From DASVFB01 sp963815965 (GTDB lineage Bacteria > Actinomycetota > Thermoleophilia > Gaiellales > Gaiellaceae): 64,000 bases of DNA. A model generated the notes under the pieces. That model saw only the letters and a program-made list of their open reading frames with translations, was not told the DNA's origin and did no database searches. This document shows, piece after piece, positions 8,092-16,230 of this stretch. The first letter of the stretch is position 1, and each line of letters begins with the position of its first letter. Location: contig CAWFIT010000001.1 of NCBI GenBank assembly GCA_963815965.1, forward strand, positions 186,001 through 250,000, written 5' to 3'. The position numbers and the translations under genes were made by a program.

Positions 8092-9690
8092 GTGCAGGTC
8101 GGCATGATGGACCCCGTCCTCGAGCCGTCCGCGGGCGGTCGGGTGTTCGACCTCGCTCGGCGCCTCACGTTCGCGGGCGTGGAGCTCGTCGTCCACCGCG
8201 ACGAGCTCGCGTCGCGGGAGCGGCTCGAGCAATTGCGCGCAGAGAAGGCCGAAGCGGGTCTAGAGGTCCCGGCCCTGGTGCTCGCGGAGCACAGCGACCT
8301 CGGCGGCATCGCGGACGCCGATCCGGATGTCGCCGCACGGGCGCGCCGCGACATCGAGCGCGCGATCGCGTGGGCAATCGAGCTCGAGACCGGCGCGATC
8401 CTCGTCCCGTTCTTCGGCCTCGCCGAGCTGCGCGGCGAGGACGACCTGGAGCGTGCGGCGCGCGCGTTCCGCGACGTGTGCCCGGCCGCCGAAGAGGCCG
8501 GCGTGGTGCTCTGCTACGAAGGCACATTGCCCGCGGGCGCGATCCAACAGCTCGCCGGCCGCGTTGCATCGCAGGCGTTCGGCTGCTACTTCGACCTCGC
8601 CAATGTCGTCGCGCGCGGGCTGGACACCGCGACCGAGATCCGCGCGCTCGGCCCGCTGATCCGTCGCGTCCACTTCAAGGACATCCGCGCGACCGTCGGC
8701 GACTGCCGTCCAGGTTTCGGCCGGGTGGACTTCGACGAGAGCGCAAGGGCGCTCGACGAGATCGGCTACAACGGCTGGATCGTGCTCGAGACGCCTCCGG
8801 GGCCCCGGGAGCTCGTGGCACGCGACCTCTCCTTCGCGCGGTTCGTTCTGCCCCGGCTTCAGCGACCCGGCTGGCCGCGGTTCGGGATCTTCACCAACGA
8901 GCTCGGGCCGCAACAGGTGGTCGAGACGTGCCGTCGTTTCGGGCTCACCGAAGTTCAGGTCGGCGGACCGTTGCTCGATGAGTGTCTCGAGCAGCCGGAG
9001 TCCGTCGACGGCGTCGTCGAGCAGCTCGACGACGCCGGCATCTCGGTCGTCGGGCTCGCGGCGTACCGGAACCTGATCGCGCCGGACGAGAGGACGAGGC
9101 GGGAGAACCTCGACTTCGTCGGGCGCTGCCTCGAGCTGGCGCCGCGCTTCGGCACGTCGGTTGTCGCAACCGGGACCGGTACGCGATCGCGGGCCGGCGA
9201 CTGGGACGACTCACCGGACAACGTGACCCGGCAGGCACGCGAGCTGCTCGACGAATCGCTCGCAGAGCTCGTCCCACTCGCCGAGCGCGCTGGCGCGATC
9301 CTCGCGCTCGAGGGTCACGTCAAGAACGTGCTCCGCTGGCCGGTCCAGCTCTCGGGGCTCACCGACCGCTTTCCCTCGGAACACCTGCAGCTCGTGCTCG
9401 ATCCCTACAATTACATGTCTCACCATCTGGTGCCGGCGCAGCAGCGCGTCACGCGCGAACTGCTCGACCGCTTCGAGCACCGCTTCGTGCTCGCCCACCT
9501 GAAGGACGTCGACCCGGGCGGCGCCGACGTAGCGACGATCGAGTTCGGCACGGGGAGCTTCGCGCAGGCGCCCTACCTCGACTTCCTCGCGACGCGGCGC
9601 CCCGACCTGCCGCTCGTCCTCGAGCACCTTCCGCTCGGGCACGTGCCGGCCGCGATCAGGCGCGTGCTCGATATGCGAGGAGGACTTTGA
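8092..9690 (+). CDS. Tandem sugar isomerase/epimerase-like TIM-barrel protein
   Basis: The GTG start at 8092 has a GGAGG-type ribosome binding site just upstream. The 532-residue product contains two consecutive xylose-isomerase-like (AP endonuclease 2 fold) domains, about 1-260 and 263-532. Each has its own set of metal-ligand blocks: LCYEGT, YFDLANV, VHFKDIR and GWIVLE in the first; LALEGH, LVLDPYNY, LAHLKDV and LVLEHL in the second. Single-domain members are usually 260-300 residues, so this is a duplication-fusion. It may isomerise or epimerise a keto-sugar made by the preceding dehydrogenase. The last 35 bp overlap the convergent dehydrogenase gene. Confidence 0.8.
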   Translation: MQVGMMDPVLEPSAGGRVFDLARRLTFAGVELVVHRDELASRERLEQLRAEKAEAGLEVPALVLAEHSDLGGIADADPDVAARARRDIERAIAWAIELETGAILVPFFGLAELRGEDDLERAARAFRDVCPAAEEAGVVLCYEGTLPAGAIQQLAGRVASQAFGCYFDLANVVARGLDTATEIRALGPLIRRVHFKDIRATVGDCRPGFGRVDFDESARALDEIGYNGWIVLETPPGPRELVARDLSFARFVLPRLQRPGWPRFGIFTNELGPQQVVETCRRFGLTEVQVGGPLLDECLEQPESVDGVVEQLDDAGISVVGLAAYRNLIAPDERTRRENLDFVGRCLELAPRFGTSVVATGTGTRSRAGDWDDSPDNVTRQARELLDESLAELVPLAERAGAILALEGHVKNVLRWPVQLSGLTDRFPSEHLQLVLDPYNYMSHHLVPAQQRVTRELLDRFEHRFVLAHLKDVDPGGADVATIEFGTGSFAQAPYLDFLATRRPDLPLVLEHLPLGHVPAAIRRVLDMRGGL

Positions 9691-10711
9691 GCGTCGTCTC
9701 GGGTTTGCGGTCGATCAGGTCGTACGCCTCGGCCGCCTGCGCGAACGGGATCCGGTGCGTCACGAGCGCGTCGACCTCGAGCCCGCCGCCGGCGAGGAGC
9801 TCGAGCGCAGTCGCACGCAGTCGCGGTCGATCCCAGCCGGCATCGCGGTGCGGTGCGCCCCAGCCGCTCATGCTGCTCACGAGCGTCAGCCGGTTGTGGT
9901 GCCACTCCTCGCCGAGCCGCAGCTCGTCGCCTGCGCCGCCGGTGTAGAACCCGGCCGCCACGACCATTCCTGCGAGACGCGCGCTGCGCAGCGCGTCGTG
10001 CAGAGCGGAGTAGCGTCCCGAGAACTCGATCGCCGTGTCGACGCCGCCTCGCCCGGCAGCGAGCTTGATCTCGCGTCCTGCGTCGGCGGACGACGGATCG
10101 AGGACGACGTCGGCCCCTAGCCGGAGAGCGAGCTCGCGGCGACCGGCGATCGGATCGACACCCGCGATCCAGCCCACGCCGCTCAGACGCGCGAGCTGCA
10201 CGGCCAGCAGTCCGAAGGCGCCGAGGCCGAATACGGCGACGGTGTCGCCGACCTTGACGTGCGCGTCGTGGATCGCCTGCAGCGCGATCGTCGCGGACGA
10301 GAGGAGTGCGCCGCGCTCGGGATCGAGACCGGCCGGCAGCGGCGTGAGCGGCTTGCGGTCATCGTCGACCGCGAACGTGTGCGTGTCGCGGTGGGGCAGA
10401 GCGAGGTGGACGAGGTCGCCGACTCGTTGTGCGCGGACCTCGGCTCCCGTCTCGGTCACCGTCCCGACCCACTCGTAGCCGAGCCGCATCGGGTAGGCCG
10501 CGAACTCCGTGTCCTCGACGAACAGGCGAAGGTCGGGGTCGAACCGCTTGCCGTCGAACGGTGAGACGCCCCGGTAGAGGGCGAGCTCGGTGCCGTGGCT
10601 GATGCCGCTTACGATCGCCTCGGCGCGCACCTCGTTCGGTGCGACGGGCTCCTCGTCGTACGGACGAACCGCGATCGAGCGCGGTGCGGTGAGGAGCAGC
10701 TCGTACGGCAT
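9656..10711 (-). CDS. MDR-family (zinc-type) dehydrogenase
   Basis: ATG at 10711, just 2 bp after the stop of the esterase gene, begins a 351-residue medium-chain dehydrogenase. The catalytic domain carries SGISHGTELALYRG where classical alcohol dehydrogenases have the catalytic-zinc Cys; the Cys is missing, as in the subgroup with GISxGTE. The Rossmann domain has FGLGAFGLLAVQLARL. It probably oxidises or reduces a sugar-derived alcohol with NAD(P). It is the last gene of the right-hand run of the island and overlaps the left-hand run by 35 bp tail to tail. Confidence 0.82.
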   Translation of the reverse strand: MPYELLLTAPRSIAVRPYDEEPVAPNEVRAEAIVSGISHGTELALYRGVSPFDGKRFDPDLRLFVEDTEFAAYPMRLGYEWVGTVTETGAEVRAQRVGDLVHLALPHRDTHTFAVDDDRKPLTPLPAGLDPERGALLSSATIALQAIHDAHVKVGDTVAVFGLGAFGLLAVQLARLSGVGWIAGVDPIAGRRELALRLGADVVLDPSSADAGREIKLAAGRGGVDTAIEFSGRYSALHDALRSARLAGMVVAAGFYTGGAGDELRLGEEWHHNRLTLVSSMSGWGAPHRDAGWDRPRLRATALELLAGGGLEVDALVTHRIPFAQAAEAYDLIDRKPETTLKVLLAYRARA

Positions 10712-10713
10712 CC

Positions 10714-11655
10714 TCAGATTCTCACGTCGGAGAACGCCCGTCGCAGCGCCGCGGCGGCCTGCTCCTGTGCCTCGACCGCCGAGTCGAGCTCGTTCGTGAG
10801 CGAGAAGAAGCCGTGCACGACGCCGTCGAAGCGCGCGAGCTCGGCCGGCACGCCGGCCTCCCGCAGACGGGCGGCGTAGAGCTCTCCCTCGTCGCGCAGC
10901 GGGTCGACCTCGGCCGTGATCACGAACGCCGGCGGCAATCGGCGAAAGTCGCCGGCGCGGAGCGGCGACGCCGACGGGCTCTCGCCGTCCGCCGGGTCGG
11001 CGAGATAGTGCGACCAGCACCACGCGACGTCTTCGGGCCCGAAGAAGGGACGCTCGACGGGCTCGCACCTCGACGGCGTCGCGGCCCGATGATCGAGCGG
11101 CGGATAGACGAGCAGCTGGAATGCAAGAGACGGCCCGTCACGGTCGCGTGCGAGCCGGGCGACCGTCGCCGCGAGATTTCCGCCCGAGCTCGCGCCTGCG
11201 ACCGCAAGCCGCCGGACGTCGAGCCCGTGCCCCTCCCCGTTCTCTGCGAGCCAGCAGGCTGCTGCGTAGCAATCCTCGACGGCGGCGGGAAACGGATGCT
11301 CGGGCGCACGCCGGTAGGCGATCGAGACGACGGCGCACTCTGTCGCGTTCGCGAGCCGCCGGCAAACCTGGTCACCGGTCTCGAGCGAGCCGAGCACCCA
11401 GCCCCCTCCGAAGAAGTACGCGAGCACGGGCAGCGGGCGGGGGGCGTCCGGGAGGTACATGCGTGCGGCGATTGGTCCGGCCGGCCCCGCCAGCACGAAG
11501 TCGCGAACCTCGGCCACGGGCTCGGACATGCTCGCGCTCAGCCCGGCGATCTCGGCCGCGCGTGCGTCGGCCACGGAGAGCTCGTGCACGGGCCGCATCC
11601 CTGCGGCGATCCATCGCTGCCGAAGCGCCTCGACCTGCGGATGAAGCCGGGTCAA
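10714..11655 (-). CDS. HSL-family alpha/beta-hydrolase (esterase/lipase)
   Basis: The TTG start at 11655 overlaps the kinase stop (TTGA), giving 313 residues. The hormone-sensitive-lipase family hallmarks are present: an oxyanion block YFFGGGWVLGS (Phe where HGGG is usual), nucleophile elbow GASSGGN, the acidic residue in EVDPLRDEG and His in DGVVHGFF. It should hydrolyse a short-chain ester or deacylate a substrate. In this setting it may remove acyl groups from a sugar, which is inference from position only. Confidence 0.82.
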   Translation of the reverse strand: MTRLHPQVEALRQRWIAAGMRPVHELSVADARAAEIAGLSASMSEPVAEVRDFVLAGPAGPIAARMYLPDAPRPLPVLAYFFGGGWVLGSLETGDQVCRRLANATECAVVSIAYRRAPEHPFPAAVEDCYAAACWLAENGEGHGLDVRRLAVAGASSGGNLAATVARLARDRDGPSLAFQLLVYPPLDHRAATPSRCEPVERPFFGPEDVAWCWSHYLADPADGESPSASPLRAGDFRRLPPAFVITAEVDPLRDEGELYAARLREAGVPAELARFDGVVHGFFSLTNELDSAVEAQEQAAAALRRAFSDVRI

Positions 11656-12503
11656 CCGGCACCCGCCGCGACATAACGAGCGGCGCCGAGGAGCGCCGCG
11701 TCGTCGAGGTGCTCGGCGACCGTGACCGTCTCGAGGCCCTCGACCGGGCCGAGCTCGGCGAGCACACCGCTTCGGATGAGCTCCCACGAGCGCGCGATCG
11801 AGCCGCCGACGACGAGACAGCCGGGCTCGAACGCGACCAGCCACGGGCGTAGGAACTCGCCTAACGCCTGCCCGAGCTCGTCGAAGGCGCGGCGCGCTGC
11901 ATCCTCGCCTGCCTCGGCCCTCGCGGCGACGTCCGCGACCTCGCACCGCTCCCCGTAGCGCGCTAGGAGACCCCTGCTCGAGATGGCGTCCTCCACGGGT
12001 GCACCGCGGAACGACAGCTCGTACAGGGCGACGTCTCGAGGCACGATTTGTCCGTCCTCCATGAAGGCGGAGCCGAGGCCTGTTCCGAGCGTGACCCCGA
12101 CCGCACGACGGTGGCCGAGCGCGGCACCGGCCCAGCCTTCGCCGAGCAGGAACGCTTCGGCGTCGTTGAGGAAGCGGACATCGTCCGCTTCGAGCCGGAG
12201 CGCTCCACACAGCTCCGCCCGCAAGTCGACGCCGTAGAGGCCTTTGAGCTTGTGCGCGATCCTCGAGACACCGGCCGAGTAGTCGAACGGCCCCGGGACA
12301 GCGACGCCGAGACGGCCGGAGCCGAGATCCGCGATCGAAGCCGCAGCCCGGGTGATCGCGGTAACCAGCTCCGGTCGCGATGCCGCTCCCGCGAGCGCGA
12401 TTCGGTCTCGACGCTCGACCGCGCGCGCTGCGACGTCGACGCGCCCGGCGGTCACGTGCGTTCCGCCGATGTCGAGCGCGCCGACGACCTCGCTCGAGCT
12501 CAT
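11652..12503 (-). CDS. ROK-family sugar kinase
   Basis: 283 residues from ATG at 12503, which overlaps the preceding gene's stop. The N-terminal phosphate-binding motif GALDIGGTHV and the second motif GVTLGTGLGSAFM show the sugar-kinase/actin fold, and FLNDAEAF carries the catalytic Asp. The Cys-rich zinc motif common in ROK glucokinases is absent; GAPVEDAISSRGLL occupies that region. A role as glucokinase or mannokinase fits with the phosphomannose-isomerase-like gene immediately upstream and the glycosidases around it. Confidence 0.82.
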   Translation of the reverse strand: MSSSEVVGALDIGGTHVTAGRVDVAARAVERRDRIALAGAASRPELVTAITRAAASIADLGSGRLGVAVPGPFDYSAGVSRIAHKLKGLYGVDLRAELCGALRLEADDVRFLNDAEAFLLGEGWAGAALGHRRAVGVTLGTGLGSAFMEDGQIVPRDVALYELSFRGAPVEDAISSRGLLARYGERCEVADVAARAEAGEDAARRAFDELGQALGEFLRPWLVAFEPGCLVVGGSIARSWELIRSGVLAELGPVEGLETVTVAEHLDDAALLGAARYVAAGAG

Positions 12504-14185
12504 CGAACGAACGCCTTGACGACCTTGCACGGCCCACCACGAACGCGGCGGATCCGGTACCTCCCGACGGACGCTGGAACGACGATCGTCTCCGCGTAGG
12601 CGAGCGCGTGTGTCGCCCGCGAGGTCTCGATCTCGACCGCCTCGCCGTCGACGAGGTTCAGCACGTGGAAGCGCCCGTCGGTTTCGTCCGTGACGTCCTC
12701 CTCGAAGTCGAGTCGGTTGACGCCGTAGAACAGATCGTCGATCCGGCCGAGCTCGAGCTCGACCCACCCCGGCCCGCCGCGCACTCGTCTCGGCTCGGGA
12801 ACGAGGTCGCGCCGAACGGCCGCACCCGCACGGCGCGGATCGAGGCTCGCGAACGCATGCGCGAGATGGACCGGCCGAAGCTCGCCCTCGAGGTCGCGGC
12901 GGAGCCAGTCGTAGAAGCGGAGCGTGTAGAGGTACGGCGTCGCGCTGATCTCGAGCACGACGTTTCCGGCCCCGCTCGCGTGCGGCGTGCCGGCCGGGAT
13001 CAGGTAGAGGCGGTGCTGCTCGGCTGCGTGCGTCTGCAGGTACTTCCCGGGGTCGAAGGCAACAGCCGGTGCGACCGCCCGCTCGGCGTCGTTCTGGAAC
13101 GAGCCGATGTCCGTGTCGCCGCGTAGGCCGAGATAGATGCGCGCTCCCGGGCTCGTGACCATGACGTAGTACGTCTCGTCCTGCGTATACGGCAAGCCGA
13201 AGGTCTCCCGCATGTAGCGATCCGAGGGATGGCACTGGATCGACAGGTCGCCGCCTTCGAGCGTGTCCAGGTAGTCGAAGCGGATCGGGAACGCGAGCCC
13301 GAACCGCTTCGCGACCTCGGGGCCGAGGATCCGTTCGGCGTGGAGCGCCATCAGAAGCTCGAAGCCGACCTCCACGGGCTCGGGGGACCCGACGAGGATG
13401 CCGCTCTCGGGGGTGATCAGCTCGTACGACCACGCGAGGTTCGGCGCGTCGGTGTCGATGCCGAGCGTGCGGCGAAGCCACTGCCCGCCCCACGGGCCGG
13501 GCAGGAAGGTGGGTCTTGTCCGAAAGGGCCTGCGGGCCAACTCGTCGATCGAGCGCCGCAGCGAGTCTCCGTCGAGCGACCGCGGGGCCTCGGCGTCGCT
13601 CAGGTCGAAGTAGCGGTCGATCCGGCTGGCGATCGCCTGCTTGTGCCGGTCGAGCACGGGCCAGTCGACGAAGAGCAACCGCTGCTCGGAGCCGTGCCTG
13701 CCGGCCGGCTGGCCGAGGTTCGAAACCTCATCTTCTTGCATTGCGGCAAGGGTGTGCCGCTTCGGGACGTTCGCGTACCAGAGGACGTCATGCTCGACGA
13801 GCGCGCTGCCGGGGCCGAACACGAGCACGACATCCCCGTCTCGACTCGCGCGAGGGCGTGGAGGCTCGTCGAAGAAGTCGGCGAGCGTGCCCTGGAAGAT
13901 GCGGGCGAACACGGGGTCGTCCGGAAGCTCGGCTTCGGCCGTCCGCCGCCGAATCTCGTCCCAGGGGGCGAACGACTTGCGAATGTCGATCGTAGTACTC
14001 GACAACTGCGCGCGACGCAACGTGGCGCCGATGTCGTCGGCGATGCGATCCCACGGCAGCGCGGAGCATCCATCGACGGCGAGCACGCACGGCGTCCGGG
14101 CGGCCAGCTCGGACACGGGGACGTCGTACCCCTCCACGGGCTGCCTGCCGGTGACGGGGTACCAGGGGTTCGCGTCGTAGCTCAC
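12500..14185 (-). CDS. Class I mannose-6-phosphate isomerase-like protein with N-terminal kinase-like domain
   Basis: GTG at 14185 overlaps the stop of the second glycosidase (GTGA); 561 residues. The C-terminal half is a type I phosphomannose isomerase cupin pair. Zinc-ligand candidates are Q317 and H319 (SIQCHPSDRY), the Glu of DETYYVM and H402 (AGTPHASGAG). The N-terminal ~200 residues resemble a uridine-kinase-like fold, but the P-loop is degenerate: DGCSALPW near 38-45 lacks the GKS/T. Interconversion of mannose-6-P and fructose-6-P is the family reaction. With the ROK kinase it would feed mannose into glycolysis. Confidence 0.78.
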   Translation of the reverse strand: MSYDANPWYPVTGRQPVEGYDVPVSELAARTPCVLAVDGCSALPWDRIADDIGATLRRAQLSSTTIDIRKSFAPWDEIRRRTAEAELPDDPVFARIFQGTLADFFDEPPRPRASRDGDVVLVFGPGSALVEHDVLWYANVPKRHTLAAMQEDEVSNLGQPAGRHGSEQRLLFVDWPVLDRHKQAIASRIDRYFDLSDAEAPRSLDGDSLRRSIDELARRPFRTRPTFLPGPWGGQWLRRTLGIDTDAPNLAWSYELITPESGILVGSPEPVEVGFELLMALHAERILGPEVAKRFGLAFPIRFDYLDTLEGGDLSIQCHPSDRYMRETFGLPYTQDETYYVMVTSPGARIYLGLRGDTDIGSFQNDAERAVAPAVAFDPGKYLQTHAAEQHRLYLIPAGTPHASGAGNVVLEISATPYLYTLRFYDWLRRDLEGELRPVHLAHAFASLDPRRAGAAVRRDLVPEPRRVRGGPGWVELELGRIDDLFYGVNRLDFEEDVTDETDGRFHVLNLVDGEAVEIETSRATHALAYAETIVVPASVGRYRIRRVRGGPCKVVKAFVR

Positions 14186-15483
14186 GCGAGCAAGTCGAGC
14201 GCGAGCGCGGCGCTCCACGAGAAGTCGCCGCTGCCGAGCGGCTCGCCGGTCCGCGGGTCGTAGTACTCGGCGAAACCGGAAGTCTCGAGGAGACGGACCG
14301 TGAGCCGGCGCAGCTCGTCCGCCTCGTCCGCCAGCCCGCACCCGCGCAGGCCGCGGATGAGGAACCAGTTGACGTTGATCCAGACCGGTCCGCGCCAGTA
14401 GCGCCGGGGCTCGTACGCCCGGGTTGCCTTGGAGACCGTCGTCACGGCCCACGGACTCTCCTCCGATGGGCCGAAGCGCTCGGGAGACCAAAGTGATTCT
14501 GCGAACAGCTTGCGCGCCTGCCGCTCGTCGGGGACGCCGGCGTAAAGCGGGAACAGGTCCGCGATCGTCTCCGTCGTCCCGTCGTCGCCGTGCAGGTCTC
14601 GCTGCCGGTACGCGGCGTCGGTCTCGTCCCAACGTGCGGATAGGGCCGTGCGCAGACGCGAAGCGCGGCCGGCCGCCTGGTCGCCGCCTCCGCCGAGCTC
14701 GCCGAACAGGAACGCGAGGTCCTCTTCCGAGACCGAGAGGATCGCGTTGAAGGCGAGGTCGAGGTACGCGAACGGAGCCTCGCTCGACGATGCGGGCCGG
14801 TAGCCGCGCTTGCGCAACCGATCGACAATTGCCATGTAACGCCCGTACTCGACATTGGTCGGCCGCTCGTCGTCGGCGAGGTGCCTGCGATCGCTGCGCG
14901 CGAACGTGAGATCGCGGGGATCGATGCGCGCAAGCGCGGCGTCGAAGCGAGGCGCATTGTCGGCCGACTCCCACGGATGCACGATCGCGACGAGGCCCGA
15001 GTCGTCGAAGCTGCGGTCGCGCTCGAGCCAGCGGTGCCACGCGTCGATCCCGGGAAGCACCTCCTCGAGGAACGCGCGGTCGGCATCGGCTTCGTGCAGC
15101 GCGCGAACGGCAGTGGCGAGCACCGGGGGCTGCGTCAGTCCGCTCGTCGCGACACTCGGCGCGCCTGCACAGTCCGACGAGCCCCAGATCTCCGGTCCGG
15201 GCGAATAGTCGGCGCCGGCATCGTGGAACACGATGTGCGGCACCATTCCGTCCGCCCACCGGCCGCGAAGGAGCGAGCGCACCTCCCGACGGCCGCGCTC
15301 GGGATCGACGCGCGCGAGGCCGAGCGCGACAAACGCCGAGTCCCAGTTCCACTGGAACGGGTAGACGCGTGGGCCGGGCTTGACGAAGAGGCCCGTATCG
15401 TTGCGTTCGAGCACTTCGAGCGCGCGGCCGACGAGAGAGGGGACGGACGTCACGGACGAGGCGGTCGTTGGGCCATTTGCCAC
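14182..15483 (-). CDS. Second GH63-like glycosidase (mannosylglycerate/glucosylglycerate hydrolase type)
   Basis: I take GTG at 15483 (433 residues); a GTG at 15453 is the alternative. It is a paralogue of the first island gene: YPFQWNWDS, GRWADGMVPH, VHPWESADNAP (catalytic Asp block), RYWRGPVW and C-terminal GSGDFSWSAALAL. The usual acid position near the C-terminus differs (GSGDF versus GGTEH), so the two enzymes may differ in substrate or in catalytic acid. It is the first gene of the leftward operon and is preceded by a perfect inverted repeat. Confidence 0.7.
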   Translation of the reverse strand: MANGPTTASSVTSVPSLVGRALEVLERNDTGLFVKPGPRVYPFQWNWDSAFVALGLARVDPERGRREVRSLLRGRWADGMVPHIVFHDAGADYSPGPEIWGSSDCAGAPSVATSGLTQPPVLATAVRALHEADADRAFLEEVLPGIDAWHRWLERDRSFDDSGLVAIVHPWESADNAPRFDAALARIDPRDLTFARSDRRHLADDERPTNVEYGRYMAIVDRLRKRGYRPASSSEAPFAYLDLAFNAILSVSEEDLAFLFGELGGGGDQAAGRASRLRTALSARWDETDAAYRQRDLHGDDGTTETIADLFPLYAGVPDERQARKLFAESLWSPERFGPSEESPWAVTTVSKATRAYEPRRYWRGPVWINVNWFLIRGLRGCGLADEADELRRLTVRLLETSGFAEYYDPRTGEPLGSGDFSWSAALALDLLA

Positions 15484-15518
15484 GCCTCTGTAACAAACAC
15501 GGCAGAGGCGCGTCAATG
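15473..15518 (-). promoter_or_regulatory. Promoter/operator candidate of second glycosidase operon
   Basis: On the minus strand TTGACG is followed 17 bp later by TTACAG, a plausible but weak promoter. Between them lies a perfect inverted repeat, CGCCTCTG (complement 15510-15503) and CAGAGGCG (complement 15490-15483), with a 12-bp spacer, an operator-like layout. The segment is similar to 1304-1348 upstream of the other glycosidase, though the inverted repeat is not conserved there. No Shine-Dalgarno sequence precedes the GTG. Confidence 0.45.
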
Positions 15519-15904
15519 CCGCCGCGCCGTTAGCGCGCGAGGCGCGCGACGCGCCGACGGGGCAACCGCAGCCGGCCGTCCCTGCTCGAATCGAACGCGT
15601 TGTCGATTGCGCCAACGCAGCGGGCGTACGATGGGCGTACAGGCTTGTCTCGGTACGCTGCAATTCGTCTCGTCGCCGCCGCAGCCCGGCCGGCGTGGGA
15701 TGAGGCCATCGTGGACCCGAATCCGCTGCCACCCCTCGCTGACGCACGCGCGATTAGTTGTCACACTCGTCAACACGCTGCGTGTACGGTGTGCGCACAG
15801 GCTTGTCTCCGCACGCTGCCGTTCGCTGCAGTTTGTTGCAACGATGATTCGGCCGATTTGCAGCACGTTTCAGTCTCCTGCAGCTCGTTGCAGCTAGACG
15901 AGCC
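15519..15904. other. Gene-free right island edge with direct repeats
   Basis: No supported gene. Two imperfect direct repeats start at 15641 and 15799 (AGGCTTGTCTC, then a ACGCTG-type word and TTCG). A third related copy lies at 31535. TTGCAG-type words cluster at 15828-15893, including the segment 15871-15893 that resembles 1008-1030 at the left edge. This layout suits an integrase-binding region. Confidence 0.5.
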
Positions 15905-15951
15905 GGACTTTTAATCCCAAGGTCGCAGGTTCGATCCCTGCCCGGCCCATC
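15905..15951 (+). repeat. Right copy of 47-bp direct repeat (attR-like tRNA-Lys 3' fragment)
   Basis: Identical to 855-901. It holds the anticodon loop, variable region, T arm, acceptor 3' strand and discriminator of tRNA-Lys but no 5' half, so it cannot be a functional tRNA. It marks the right boundary of the inserted segment. Confidence 0.85.
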
Positions 15952-16230
15952 AAACCCGAGAAGACACGAGAACGGAGCCAGAACACGCGAGAGAACGCGA
16001 GAGCCGCGAGAGCCGCGAGCACACCACGAATCCCAAGGTCTGCGACCGTCGAAAACTGCCGCACGAGAAGCGATTTCAGCTGAGTCTCGGAGGAACATCT
16101 AGGCCTTGTGGGTCAACACGGGGTCAACAACAGCCTGACCCACACGGCGACGAACGGGCCAAAAAGGACCGCAGCATGAACCTAGTTTCGAAGCCCTGAC
16201 GGTAATTCGCGGACATCCCATTGCAGATCC
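15952..16230. other. Gene-free stretch with 9-bp tandem repeat and a dispersed repeat
   Basis: Bases 15986-16020 are a short tandem array of CGCGAGAGC-like 9-10-mers (about 3.7 copies). Bases 16123-16164 resemble 33321-33359: GTCAAC, CAGCCTGACCCA, CGGCG and a final GGCCAAAA are shared, with five mismatches and one 3-bp gap. The reading frames here are antisense-tRNA artefacts. No gene is supported. Confidence 0.5.

Noticed and set aside
12500..15496. 998-residue minus-strand frame
   Set aside because: Only the part from the GTG at 14185 is coding; the upstream part is a shadow of the second glycosidase gene, which has its own coherent frame.
15754..16098. Minus-strand ORF containing GPGRDRTCDLGIKSPARL
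   Set aside because: It is the antisense translation of the tRNA-Lys 3' fragment, a common annotation artefact.
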